From: Hymenobacter lapidiphilus
GTDB taxonomy: Bacteria > Bacteroidota > Bacteroidia > Cytophagales > Hymenobacteraceae
DNA: 53,335 bases
Direction: 5' to 3'
NCBI RefSeq assembly: GCF_013377885.1
Contig: NZ_JABKAU010000033.1
Coordinates: forward strand, 1 to 53,335
Program-made: the position numbers and the translations under genes
Shown here: positions 7,618 to 15,429 of the stretch, piece after piece
Numbering within the stretch: position 1 is the first letter of the stretch
How the letters are laid out: each line of letters starts with the position of its first letter
The notes under the pieces: generated by a model
Told to the model about the DNA's origin: nothing
The model's input: the letters and a program-made list of their open reading frames with translations, nothing else
Databases searched by the model: none

Positions 7618-7704
7618 GTAGGGGCGGGGCTTGTCCCCGCCCTCCGTTGAACGATTATCGTTGAAGTTGAGCCCACGTCGGGCAGGGACAAGCCCTGCCC
7701 CTAC
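7618..7704. repeat. GTAGGGGCGGGGCTTGTCCCC palindromic element, copy 1
   Basis: Begins GTAGGGGCGGGGCTTGTCCC and ends with the reverse-complementary form GGGACAAGCCCTGCCCCTAC; the ~35-nt centre contains AACGATTATCGTT. A second copy of the same design is at 51186-51272. This is a dispersed intergenic palindrome lying between the convergent ends of rpmA and ribD. Confidence 0.85.
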
Positions 7705-7713
7705 GGCTATCAG

Positions 7714-8766
7714 CTAACCAACGGTTCGCAAAAACACAAACACATCATCCTCCCCCAGCCGGAACTGCTCGTGCAGACCGCACAAGCCCAGCTTGGGCGC
7801 GGGCACGCCGCCGCCCAGCCGCTTGGGAGCCCGAATAACGCGGGCTTCATCCCAGAGCCCGTCTTTGAGCAGCGAGTTGAGCACCGTGGTGCCTCCCTCC
7901 ACCAGCACCGATTGCACCTGCCGCTGGTGAAGCTGGCGCAGCATCTGCGGAAACAGGTCTTCTGCTTCCGAAAGCACCACGTACTCGACGTGGGGGCGGC
8001 TGGCCCGCTCGCGGTAGGTGAACACCAGCGTGGGCTGCCCGCCGTCGAAGAGGTGGTGGGTAGGCGGGAGGCTCAGGTTTTTGTCGATAACCAGGCGGAG
8101 CGGGTTCTGGCCGGGCCACTCGCGCACATTCAGGCGGGGGTTGTCGTGCAGGGCCGTGCGGGTGCCCACCAAAATGGCCTGCTCCTCGGCCCGCCACTGG
8201 TGCACCGCCACCCGGCTCTGTTCGCCGCTAATGGCCACCGACTGGTAGTAGGGACCGGCCAGGTAGCCGTCGGCAGTTTCGGCCCACTTGAGCACCACAT
8301 AGGGCCGTTGCTGCTCCTGGGCCGTGAAGAAGCGCCGATTCAGCCAGCGGCCTTCCGCTTCCAGCACGCCAGTTTCTACCTTGATGCCGGCCTCGCGTAG
8401 CTTGGCAATGCCCCGGCCGGCCACCAGCGGGTTGGGGTCGGCGTTGCAGATAACAACTTCAGCTACCCGCTTCTCGATGAGTAAGTCGGCGCAGGGTGGG
8501 GTTTTGCCGTGGTGGGCGCAGGGCTCCAGCGTAACGTACACCCGGCTGCGGGGCAGCAGCTCCGGTTCCGTAACGCTGTTTATGGCGTTTACCTCGGCGT
8601 GGGGGCCACCATACTGCCGGTGCCAGCCCTCCCCGATGATGCGGCCATCGTGGGTGACAACGCAGCCCACCAACGGGTTGGGCCGGGCAAAGCCGATGCC
8701 GAGCCGGGCCAAGTCGAGGGCGCGGCGCATCATCAGCAGATCGAAATCGGGGGTGGGCGCGAACAT
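7714..8766 (-). CDS. ribD: Bifunctional riboflavin biosynthesis deaminase/reductase
   Basis: 350 residues from the ATG at 8766 (MFAPTPDFDLLMMRRALDLA); the frame continues upstream but overlaps prmC and looks non-coding there. The N-terminal deaminase (about 1-150) has PHAEVNAI and the zinc motif TLEPCAHHGKTPPCADLL (HAE plus two Cys). The C-terminal reductase (about 155-350) shows YVVLKWAETADGYLAG, WRAEEQAILVG, DNPRLNVR and VLVEGGTTVLNSLL. It converts the GTP cyclohydrolase II product to 5-amino-6-ribitylamino-uracil phosphate. It is divergent from prmC with 96 bp between the starts. Confidence 0.96.
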   Translation of the reverse strand: MFAPTPDFDLLMMRRALDLARLGIGFARPNPLVGCVVTHDGRIIGEGWHRQYGGPHAEVNAINSVTEPELLPRSRVYVTLEPCAHHGKTPPCADLLIEKRVAEVVICNADPNPLVAGRGIAKLREAGIKVETGVLEAEGRWLNRRFFTAQEQQRPYVVLKWAETADGYLAGPYYQSVAISGEQSRVAVHQWRAEEQAILVGTRTALHDNPRLNVREWPGQNPLRLVIDKNLSLPPTHHLFDGGQPTLVFTYRERASRPHVEYVVLSEAEDLFPQMLRQLHQRQVQSVLVEGGTTVLNSLLKDGLWDEARVIRAPKRLGGGVPAPKLGLCGLHEQFRLGEDDVFVFLRTVG

Positions 8767-8850
8767 AGGCAGGTGGGGCAGGAGAAAGGGGGTGGGCGGG
8801 TGAAGATACGCGGCCGGTCTAAATGGGGCCGGCGGTCGGGGCAGAGGCCG

Positions 8851-8858
8851 TACTTTTG
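8851..8858 (+). promoter_or_regulatory. -7 promoter box for prmC, directly before the start codon
   Basis: TACTTTTG matches TAnnTTTG and ends 4 nt before the prmC ATG, so transcription would begin at or within a base or two of the start codon. This supports the 8863 start and a leaderless mRNA. Confidence 0.55.
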
Positions 8859-8862
8859 TCCT

Positions 8863-9735
8863 ATGCCTACGCTCCGCCAGCTCACCGTCGACCTCCGCAC
8901 CGCCCTGCAGGCAATTTACGAACCCCTGGAAGCCGAGGCTGTGGCGGCCCAGCTCCTCGAACACCTGCTCGGCCTCACACCCCTGCAGCGCCGCATGCAT
9001 GCCGATGAGCCACTCGGGGAAGATGCCCGACTGGACACGCTGCCCGCTATGCAGGCGCGGCTGCTGCGCCACGAGCCGCTGCAATACGTGCTGGGCACGG
9101 CGCACTTTGCCGGCCTGGAGCTAAACGTAACGCCCGCCACCCTCATTCCGCGCCCCGAAACCGAGGAGTTAGTAGAGTTGATAGCCCGCGAGCAGCGCGG
9201 CCGCGCTGGGCTACGGGTGCTGGACGTGGGCACCGGCTCGGGTTGCATCCCGCTGGCCCTAGCTGCCCGCTTACCCGGCGCCCGGTTCACGGCCGTCGAT
9301 GTATCGGCCGAAGCCCTGGAGGTGGCCCGGCGCAATGCGGTGCGGTGCGGTGTGGCAGTGGACTTTCAGCAAGTAGATATTCTGGCCGCCGTGCCTCGGT
9401 TGGATGCGCCGCTGGATGTCTTGGTGAGCAACCCGCCCTACGTGCTGGAAAACGAGCGGCCCCTGATGCGGCCCAACGTGCTGACCTACGAGCCCGCCAC
9501 CGCCCTGTTCGTGCCCGACCACGACCCGCTGTTATTCTACCGCCGCATTGCCGAGTTGGGTCGGGAGCTGCTGGCGGCGGGTGGGGTGCTGTACTTTGAA
9601 ATCAATGAGCAGTTTGCCACCGAGACAGTGGAGCTGTTGCGCGGGCTGGGCTACGCAGCTGTGGAGAGCTACGAGGATATTTTTGGCCGGCCCCGCCTGG
9701 TGCGGGCCACCTGGACGGGGACGGTTGCCAGCTAG
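8863..9735 (+). CDS. prmC: Release factor glutamine methyltransferase
   Basis: 290 residues from the ATG at 8863 (MPTLRQLTVDLRTALQ). It is an SAM-dependent methyltransferase acting on the Gln of the GGQ motif in RF1/RF2. The N-terminal helical domain contains HEPLQYVLGTAHFAGLEL and PATLIPRPETEELVELI, which are PrmC hallmarks; then VLDVGTGSGCIPLALA (SAM motif I), and the catalytic NPPY in VLVSNPPYVL. The C-terminus has YFEINEQFATE and DIFGRPRLVRA, also typical. It is divergent from ribD. Confidence 0.96.
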   Translation: MPTLRQLTVDLRTALQAIYEPLEAEAVAAQLLEHLLGLTPLQRRMHADEPLGEDARLDTLPAMQARLLRHEPLQYVLGTAHFAGLELNVTPATLIPRPETEELVELIAREQRGRAGLRVLDVGTGSGCIPLALAARLPGARFTAVDVSAEALEVARRNAVRCGVAVDFQQVDILAAVPRLDAPLDVLVSNPPYVLENERPLMRPNVLTYEPATALFVPDHDPLLFYRRIAELGRELLAAGGVLYFEINEQFATETVELLRGLGYAAVESYEDIFGRPRLVRATWTGTVAS

Positions 9736-9851
9736 AAAGTTGAGCAGCTGTGGCCTGAAGCGGCGCTTTGGACACCTGCTTCCAGTGCCTGACCCGCTGA
9801 GCTGCAAACTGCTTAGGTTTTTAAGGTAGAAAACTTCCCCGCTCAAAACCT

Positions 9852-9859
9852 TACCTTTG
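9852..9859 (+). promoter_or_regulatory. -7 promoter box for the polysaccharide cluster
   Basis: TACCTTTG matches TAnnTTTG, 33 nt before the ATG of the acetyltransferase gene at 9893. No TTTG at the -33 position. Confidence 0.5.
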
Positions 9860-9892
9860 CCGGCTCAATTATTGCCGGCTCCGCCTGCCCGT

Positions 9893-10489
9893 ATGACCGA
9901 AACGCTACCCGCCTATTACGCCCACCCAACCGCCGTCATCGACGAGGGGTGCCGGATTGGGGCGGGATGCCGTATCTGGCACTTTTGCCACATAAGCGCC
10001 GGGGCAGTGCTGGGCGAAGGTTGCAACCTGGGCCAGAACGTTTTCGTAGCCGATGGCGTGAGCTTGGGTCATAACGTAAAGGTGCAGAACAACGTGAGCC
10101 TCTACGCCGGCGTAGAGTGCGCCGACGACGTGTTTATAGGTCCTTCCGTGGTGTTTACCAACGTGCGCAACCCCCGTGCTGCGGTGCCCCGCCGGGGTGA
10201 TGACCACTACCTGCCCACGCGCCTCGGGCAGGGCGTGAGCATCGGAGCCAACAGCACCGTGGTGTGTGGCGTTACGCTGGGCGAGTACTCCTTTGTAGGT
10301 GCTGGCTCGGTGGTAACCCGCGACGTACTGCCCTATGCCTTGGTGTACGGCAACCCGGCCCGGCCCCAAGGCTGGATGAGCGCCCACGGCCATCGGCTGG
10401 CCTTTGATGCCGCCGGCCGGGCCACCTGCCCCGAAAGCCGCCAACAATACCAGCTTGCCAACGGCCACGTTTCGCTCCTCAGCAGCTAG
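9893..10489 (+). CDS. Hexapeptide-repeat sugar N-acetyltransferase, WbpD/WlbB-like
   Basis: 198 residues from the ATG at 9893 (MTETLPAYYAHPTAVID). The left-handed beta-helix repeats start at once (AVIDEGCRIGAGCRIWHFCHISAGA) and continue through SLYAGVECADDVFIGPSVVFTNV, then GANSTVVCGVTLGEYSFVGAGSVVTRDV and YGNPAR. The FIGPSVVFTNVxNPR block and overall length fit UDP-2-acetamido-3-amino-glucuronate 3-N-acetyltransferases (WbpD/WlbB) in the UDP-diacetamido-uronic acid route. The next gene is the sugar dehydrogenase that would supply the precursor. Partner aminotransferase (WbpE) and oxidase (WbpB) are not in the window, so the exact sugar is inference. Confidence 0.85.
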   Translation: MTETLPAYYAHPTAVIDEGCRIGAGCRIWHFCHISAGAVLGEGCNLGQNVFVADGVSLGHNVKVQNNVSLYAGVECADDVFIGPSVVFTNVRNPRAAVPRRGDDHYLPTRLGQGVSIGANSTVVCGVTLGEYSFVGAGSVVTRDVLPYALVYGNPARPQGWMSAHGHRLAFDAAGRATCPESRQQYQLANGHVSLLSS

Positions 10490-10553
10490 CGTCCGTTTAC
10501 TGAAAAACAGACAGTCCGTCATTCCAGACCCAACGACCTCAAGACCCTATAGC

Positions 10554-11852
10554 GTGTACGACCAACTAGTTAATAAGCAGGCCAAGCTGGCCGTTATCGG
10601 CCTCGGATACGTGGGCCTGCCCATTGCCCTCGAGTTTGCCCGCAAAATTGAGGTTATCGGCTTCGATATCAATGCCAAGCGGGTGGAGATGATGCGCAAC
10701 CACGTAGACCCGAGCGGCGAGCTGGTAGCCGCCGACTTCGACGGCTGCGACATTAAGTTCACCGACTCGCTCGACGTACTGCGCGAGGCCACGTTCTTCA
10801 TCGTGGCCGTGCCCACGCCCATCGACGAGCACGCCCAGCCCGACCTGCGGCCACTGCTCGGCGCCTCGGCTTCGGTAGGCAAGGTGCTCAAGAAGGGCGA
10901 CTACGTAGTGTTCGAAAGCACCGTGTACCCCGGTTGCACCGAGGACGACTGCATTCCGGTGATGGAAAAACACTCGGGCCTGAGCTTCGCCAACGGCGAC
11001 TTTAAGGTGGGCTACTCGCCCGAGCGCATCAATCCCGGCGACAAAGAGCACACGCTGAGCAGCATCGTGAAGGTGGTGGCTGGCTGCGACGCCGAGTCGC
11101 TGGAGGACATTGCCAAAACCTATGAGCTGGTGGTGAAGGCCGGCGTACATCGGGCCAGCAGCATCAAGGTAGCCGAGGCCGCCAAAATCATCGAAAACAC
11201 CCAGCGCGACGTGAATATTGCGCTGATGAACGAGCTGTCGATGATTTTCGACCGCATGAACATCAACACCTACGAAGTGCTGGAAGCCGCCGGTACCAAG
11301 TGGAACTTCCTCAAGTTTTCGCCCGGCCTGGTGGGCGGCCACTGCATCGGCGTCGACCCTTACTACCTCACCTATAAAGCCAAGGAGCTGGGCTACGATG
11401 CCAAGGTGATTCTGAGCGGCCGGACCACCAACGACAACATGGGCGCCTACATCGCCCGGAAAACGGTGCAGATGATCATCAAAAAGGGCAAGGACGTAGC
11501 CAAAAGCCGGGTGCTGGTGATGGGTGCGACCTTCAAGGAAAACGTGGAAGACATCCGCAACTCCAAAGTGGCCGACGTGATTCAGGAGCTGAAGAACTTC
11601 TCGGTGAACGTGGACATCGTGGACCCTCACGCCGATTCCGAGGAGCTGTTCCACGAGTACGGCTTCCGCCTGACGCCCGCCGCCGACGTACGCTCCGACT
11701 ACGACGCCGTAGTAGTGGCCGTGAGCCACCAGCCTTACACCGAGCACGACGAAGCCTACTTCCAGTCCATCACGTCGGACGACGCCGTGTTAGTCGACAT
11801 CAAGGGCCTGTTCCGTGGCAAGGTGCAGGAAATGCAATACTGGAGCCTGTAA
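10554..11852 (+). CDS. UDP-N-acetyl-hexosamine 6-dehydrogenase, WbpA/TviB-like
   Basis: 432 residues starting at the GTG at 10554 (VYDQLVNKQAKLAVIGLGYVG); that start aligns with the usual M-Y-x-x-L N-terminus, and upstream codons show no family similarity. It oxidises C6 of a UDP-HexNAc to the uronic acid with two NAD+. NAD-binding motif GLGYVGLP near the N-terminus; VAVPTPID and FESTVYPGCTED in the middle; the catalytic Cys lies in GLVGGHCIGVDPYYLTYKA; ATFKENVEDIRNSKV is in the C-terminal UDP-binding domain. The family also includes WecC. The downstream WbpP-like epimerase at 14294 would fit a GalNAcA-type (Vi-like) pathway. Confidence 0.9.
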   Translation: MYDQLVNKQAKLAVIGLGYVGLPIALEFARKIEVIGFDINAKRVEMMRNHVDPSGELVAADFDGCDIKFTDSLDVLREATFFIVAVPTPIDEHAQPDLRPLLGASASVGKVLKKGDYVVFESTVYPGCTEDDCIPVMEKHSGLSFANGDFKVGYSPERINPGDKEHTLSSIVKVVAGCDAESLEDIAKTYELVVKAGVHRASSIKVAEAAKIIENTQRDVNIALMNELSMIFDRMNINTYEVLEAAGTKWNFLKFSPGLVGGHCIGVDPYYLTYKAKELGYDAKVILSGRTTNDNMGAYIARKTVQMIIKKGKDVAKSRVLVMGATFKENVEDIRNSKVADVIQELKNFSVNVDIVDPHADSEELFHEYGFRLTPAADVRSDYDAVVVAVSHQPYTEHDEAYFQSITSDDAVLVDIKGLFRGKVQEMQYWSL

Positions 11853-11880
11853 ATTGGTTGATTTGTTGAATGAACACAAC

Positions 11881-11970
11881 GTCATGCTGAGCTTGTCAAA
11901 GCATCTCTACTGCAGTGCTAATCAAAGAAGTTAGCCAGCGGTAGAGATGCTTCGACAGGCTCAGCATGAC
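11881..11970. repeat. Family-A palindrome, copy 1 (GTCATGCTGAGC...)
   Basis: Left half starts GTCATGCTGAGCTTGTCAAA and right half ends GCTCAGCATGAC; the arms run through GCATCTCTAC / GTAGAGATGC. A few mismatches (TCAAAG against CTTCGACAGG; CTGC against GCGG). It fills the gap between the dehydrogenase and galE. Confidence 0.9.
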
Positions 11971-11984
11971 AAATGCCAACAGAA

Positions 11985-13016
11985 ATGAATCGAACGAAAA
12001 TACTGGTAACGGGCGGGGCGGGCTACATTGGCTCGCACGCGGTGGTTGAACTCTACGAGGCCGGTTTTCAGCCAGTCATCATCGACAACTTCGCTAATTC
12101 TCAGGAGTCGGCGCTGTGGGGCGTGGAGGAGATTCTGGGGGTGAAAGTGCCATTGCACCGCATCGACTGCAACGACGCCGAGGCGCTACGGGCTGTGTTT
12201 GCCGAGGAAGGAAGCCTGCGCGGCGTCATTCACTTCGCGGCTTACAAGGCCGTGGGCGAGTCGCTGGAAAAGCCGCTGGAGTACTACCAGAACAACGTCG
12301 GCTCGTTGCTGACGCTGCTGACGGTGATGCGCGAGTTCGGAGTGGAGGCGCTGGTGTTTTCGTCGTCGTGCACCGTGTACGGTATTCCCGACGCGTTGCC
12401 GGTAACCGAGCAGACGCCTACCAAAATAGCCAGTTCGCCCTACGGTGCCACCAAGCAGATGTGCGAGGATATCGTGCGTGACGTGGCCGCGGCACCGGGC
12501 AACAAGCTGCGTACCATTCTGCTACGCTACTTCAACCCGATTGGCGCGCATGCCTCAGCCAAAATCGGGGAGCTGCCGTTGGGCGTACCCCAGAACCTGA
12601 TTCCGTACGTGACGCAGACGGCCGCCGGCATTCGCGAGCAGCTGACCATCAACGGCGACACCTACGACACGCCCGACGGCACCAACATCCGCGACTATGT
12701 GCATGTGGTGGACCTGGCCAAGGCGCACGTAGTAGCCGTGCAGCGCCTGCTGGCCGGCACCGGCGACATGGTGGAAACCTTCAACGTGGGCACCGGCCGC
12801 GGCAACTCGGTGCTGGAAGTGGTGCAGGCGTTCGAGCGCGCCACCGGCGTTAAGCTCAACTACCGCATCGGCCCGCCCCGTCCCGGCGACGTGCCCGCCA
12901 TCTACGCCGACGTCACTAAGTCGGTGCAGGAATTGGGTTTCCAAACGTCTTCCTCGCTGGAAGAAGCGCTGGCCAGCGCCTGGAAGTGGCAGTTGTCTTT
13001 AGCTGATAGCCAATAG
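11985..13016 (+). CDS. galE: UDP-glucose 4-epimerase
   Basis: 343 residues from the ATG at 11985 (MNRTKILVTGGAGYIGSHAV). An in-frame ATG at 11973 would add four residues but begins 3 bp after the family-A palindrome, so I prefer 11985. Extended SDR: GGAGYIGS Rossmann motif, VIHFAAYKAVGES, FSSSCTVYG and SPYGATKQMCEDI (catalytic Ser/Tyr-x3-Lys), LRYFNPIGAHASAKIGE, and GDVPAIYADVTKS near the end, all GalE-type. It interconverts UDP-Glc and UDP-Gal. The last residues and stop codon fall inside an AGCT-type repeat, which may have replaced the original C-terminus. Confidence 0.93.
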   Translation: MNRTKILVTGGAGYIGSHAVVELYEAGFQPVIIDNFANSQESALWGVEEILGVKVPLHRIDCNDAEALRAVFAEEGSLRGVIHFAAYKAVGESLEKPLEYYQNNVGSLLTLLTVMREFGVEALVFSSSCTVYGIPDALPVTEQTPTKIASSPYGATKQMCEDIVRDVAAAPGNKLRTILLRYFNPIGAHASAKIGELPLGVPQNLIPYVTQTAAGIREQLTINGDTYDTPDGTNIRDYVHVVDLAKAHVVAVQRLLAGTGDMVETFNVGTGRGNSVLEVVQAFERATGVKLNYRIGPPRPGDVPAIYADVTKSVQELGFQTSSSLEEALASAWKWQLSLADSQ

Positions 13017-13087
13017 CTGTTAGCTGACAGCTCTACGTTCAAACAGACTATTCAACAGAAAGCGAACAGCGAACAGCTGTCAGCTAA
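13001..13087. repeat. AGCT-type inverted repeat overlapping the galE end
   Basis: AGCTGATAGCCAATAGCTG covers the galE stop; GTTAGCTGACAGCT (13019-13032) pairs with AGCTGTCAGCTAA (13075-13087). Same word family as 7046-7149 and 29929-29970. It fills the galE-rfbB gap. Confidence 0.75.
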
Positions 13088-13099
13088 AAGCTCAAGAAA

Positions 13100-14152
13100 A
13101 TGAAAATCATCATCACCGGCGGGGCCGGCTTCATTGGGTCGCACGTGGTGCGCCTGTTCGTAAACAAGTATCCGGAGTATCAGATTCTGAACCTGGACGC
13201 GCTGACGTATGCCGGCAACCTGGAGAACCTGCGCGACATCGAAACTGCACCCAACTACCGCCTGGTGAAGGGCGATATTACGGATCAGGCCTTCGTGGAC
13301 GAGCTATTTGCCCGCGAGGAGCCCGACGCCGTGATTCACCTGGCTGCTGAGAGCCACGTAGACCGGAGCATTACCGACCCGCTGGCCTTCGTGAAGACCA
13401 ACGTGCTGGGTACGGTGCACCTGCTGAACGCCGCCAAAAACCTGTGGAAGCCGCTGGGCTACGAGGGCAAGGTGTTCTACCACGTGAGCACCGACGAGGT
13501 GTACGGCTCGCTGGACTTCGGCCCCGACATGTTCACGGAGGAAACCAGCTACGACCCCCGCTCGCCCTATTCGGCCAGCAAGGCCTCGTCCGACCACTTC
13601 GTGCGGGCTTGGCACCACACCTACCACATGCCCATCAAGCTGAGCAACTGCTCGAACAACTACGGTCCCAATCACTTCCCCGAGAAGCTCATTCCGCTGG
13701 CTATTCACCGCATCCAAAACGGCGAGGCAATTCCGGTGTATGGCAAGGGCGAAAACGTGCGCGATTGGCTGTTCGTGAAGGACCACGCCACCGCTATTGA
13801 TGCCGTGTTCCACAAGGGTACGGTGGGCGAAACCTACAACATCGGCGGCGTGAACGAGTGGGCTAACCTAGAGCTGATTCACCTGCTCTGCGACACACTC
13901 GACGAGAAAACCGGTAAGCCACAGGGGACCTCGCGCCAACTCATCAAGTTCGTAACCGACCGTGCCGGCCACGACCTGCGCTATGCCATCGACAGCAGCA
14001 AAATCATGAACGAGCTGGGCTGGAAACCGTCCGTTACGTTCGAGCAGGGCTTGGGCCTGACCGTGGACTGGTACCTCGAAAACCAGCAGTGGCTCGACAA
14101 CGTGACCAGTGGTTCTTACCAGGATTACTACCAGAAGCAGTACAACCGCTAG
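13100..14152 (+). CDS. rfbB: dTDP-glucose 4,6-dehydratase
   Basis: 350 residues, starting MKIIITGGAGFIGSHVVRLF. Extended SDR with features specific to RmlB: LDALTYAGNLENL, HLAAESHVDRSI, HVSTDEVYGSL, YSASKASSDHFVRAW (Tyr-x3-Lys), NCSNNYGP and GENVRDWLFVKDH. It converts dTDP-glucose to dTDP-4-keto-6-deoxyglucose. rfbA, which makes its substrate, is two genes downstream in the same direction; the epimerase (rfbC) and reductase (rfbD) for rhamnose are absent here, so the end sugar is undetermined. Confidence 0.95.
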   Translation: MKIIITGGAGFIGSHVVRLFVNKYPEYQILNLDALTYAGNLENLRDIETAPNYRLVKGDITDQAFVDELFAREEPDAVIHLAAESHVDRSITDPLAFVKTNVLGTVHLLNAAKNLWKPLGYEGKVFYHVSTDEVYGSLDFGPDMFTEETSYDPRSPYSASKASSDHFVRAWHHTYHMPIKLSNCSNNYGPNHFPEKLIPLAIHRIQNGEAIPVYGKGENVRDWLFVKDHATAIDAVFHKGTVGETYNIGGVNEWANLELIHLLCDTLDEKTGKPQGTSRQLIKFVTDRAGHDLRYAIDSSKIMNELGWKPSVTFEQGLGLTVDWYLENQQWLDNVTSGSYQDYYQKQYNR

Positions 14153-14169
14153 GTCAGGGTAAAAGGAAC

Positions 14170-14272
14170 GTCATGCTTTATCTGATGTACGCTTGTCGAA
14201 GCATCTTTACCGCTGACGTTTGATTACTATTCAAGCGAAGCGGTAAAGATGCTTCGACAAGCTCAGCATGAT
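14170..14272. repeat. Family-A palindrome, copy 2, with compensatory change
   Basis: Right half reads AGCGGTAAAGATGCTTCGAC then AAGCTCAGCATGA. Left half has CTTGTCGAAGCATCTTTACC with a rearranged outer part (CATGCTTTATCTGATGTACG). Both arms carry the CTTTAC/GTAAAG variant where other copies have CTCTAC/GTAGAG, so pairing is kept. The start of the next gene's frame (14249) runs through this repeat and is not its real start. Confidence 0.85.
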
Positions 14273-14293
14273 GTGCTGATTACTCCAAACAGA

Positions 14294-15301
14294 ATGTACG
14301 ATACTCCTTTTCACGACCGGCCGCTAGATAACCTGGCTTTCCTCGTTACCGGTGGGGCCGGCTTTATCGGCTCGAACCTGGTAGAATATCTGTTGAAATA
14401 CGGCGCCAAAGAGGTGCGCGTACTCGACAACTTCTCCAACGGCTTCCGCAAGAACGTGGCCCTGTTTGCCGAAAGTCCCGCCCTGCGCGTTGTGGAAGGC
14501 GACATTCGCGACCGGCAGACCTGCATTGACGCCTGCAAGGGCATCGATGTGGTGTTGCACCAGGCCGCGCTGGGTTCCGTACCGCGCTCCATCAACGACC
14601 CGATTACGAGCAACGACGTGAACGTGGGCGGCTTCGTGAACATGCTGGTAGGCGCCAAGGAGGCGGGCGTGAAGCGCTTCGTGTACGCAGCCTCCAGCTC
14701 CACATACGGCGACCACCAGGCGCTGCCCAAGGTGGAGGACCGCATCGGCAAGCCGCTGTCGCCCTACGCCGTGACCAAGTATGCCAACGAACTCTACGCC
14801 GACGTGTTCGGCAAGACCTACGGCATGGAAATCATCGGCCTGCGCTACTTCAACATCTTCGGCCCGCGCCAGGACCCGAACGGCGCCTATGCGGCCGTTA
14901 TTCCGCTCTTCATTGATGCCGTGCTGGAGGGCCGTCCGCCCCGCATGAACGGCGACGGGGGCCAGACCCGCGACTTCACGTTTGTGGAGAACTGCGTGCA
15001 GGCCAACATCAAAGCCGCGCTGGTCGACAGCAAGGAAGCGGTAAACCAGGTCTACAACGTAGCTGTGGCCGACCGCACGTCCCTCAACGACCTGTTCAAC
15101 ATCCTCAAGCAGGAAGCCGGCTCCGACATCGTGCCCGAGTACGGCCCCGACCGCGCCGGCGACATCCGCGACTCGCTGGCTGACATCTCGAAGGCCAAAA
15201 ACCTACTCGGCTACGAGCCGAAGGTGCGGATCCAGGAAGGTTTGCAGAAGACGCTGGACTGGTTCAAGACCCACCCGGATTTTATTGCTGAGCGGAACTA
15301 G
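14294..15301 (+). CDS. NAD-dependent sugar epimerase, WbpP/TviC-like
   Basis: 335 residues from the ATG at 14294 (MYDTPFHDRPLDNLAFLVTGG); codons before it translate the family-A repeat. Extended SDR: VTGGAGFIGSNLVEYLL, DNFSNGFRKN, HQAALGSVPRSINDP, AASSSTYGDH, SPYAVTKYANELYA, LRYFNIFGPRQDPNGAYAAVIP and the late GDIRDSLADISKA. The GSVPRSINDP and RQDPNGAYAAV blocks are characteristic of the WbpP/TviC UDP-GlcNAc(A) 4-epimerases. Together with the upstream dehydrogenase it could produce UDP-GalNAcA. Substrate assignment is by family resemblance only. Confidence 0.88.
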   Translation: MYDTPFHDRPLDNLAFLVTGGAGFIGSNLVEYLLKYGAKEVRVLDNFSNGFRKNVALFAESPALRVVEGDIRDRQTCIDACKGIDVVLHQAALGSVPRSINDPITSNDVNVGGFVNMLVGAKEAGVKRFVYAASSSTYGDHQALPKVEDRIGKPLSPYAVTKYANELYADVFGKTYGMEIIGLRYFNIFGPRQDPNGAYAAVIPLFIDAVLEGRPPRMNGDGGQTRDFTFVENCVQANIKAALVDSKEAVNQVYNVAVADRTSLNDLFNILKQEAGSDIVPEYGPDRAGDIRDSLADISKAKNLLGYEPKVRIQEGLQKTLDWFKTHPDFIAERN

Positions 15302-15304
15302 TAA

Positions 15305-15400
15305 AACGTCATGCTGAGCTTGCCGAAGCATCTCTACCGCTTTGTGGGAATTGCTTTACGAAGCGGTAGAGATGCTTCGCCATATGCTCAGCAAGACGTT
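15305..15400. repeat. Family-A palindrome, copy 3 (degenerate right arm)
   Basis: Left AACGTCATGCTGAGCTTGCC then GAAGCATCTCTACCGCTT; right AAGCGGTAGAGATGCTTCGC then CATATGCTCAGCAAGACGTT. The inner part pairs perfectly; the outer right arm has substitutions. Fills the epimerase-rfbA gap. Confidence 0.85.
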
Positions 15401-15429
15401 TCTTCATTCAAAACTCTAACACTTCAGAT

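Noticed and set aside
14249..14293. N-terminal extension of the WbpP-like epimerase (MLRQAQHDV...)
   Set aside because: These codons translate the family-A palindrome; the ATG at 14294 precedes the Rossmann fold at the usual distance.
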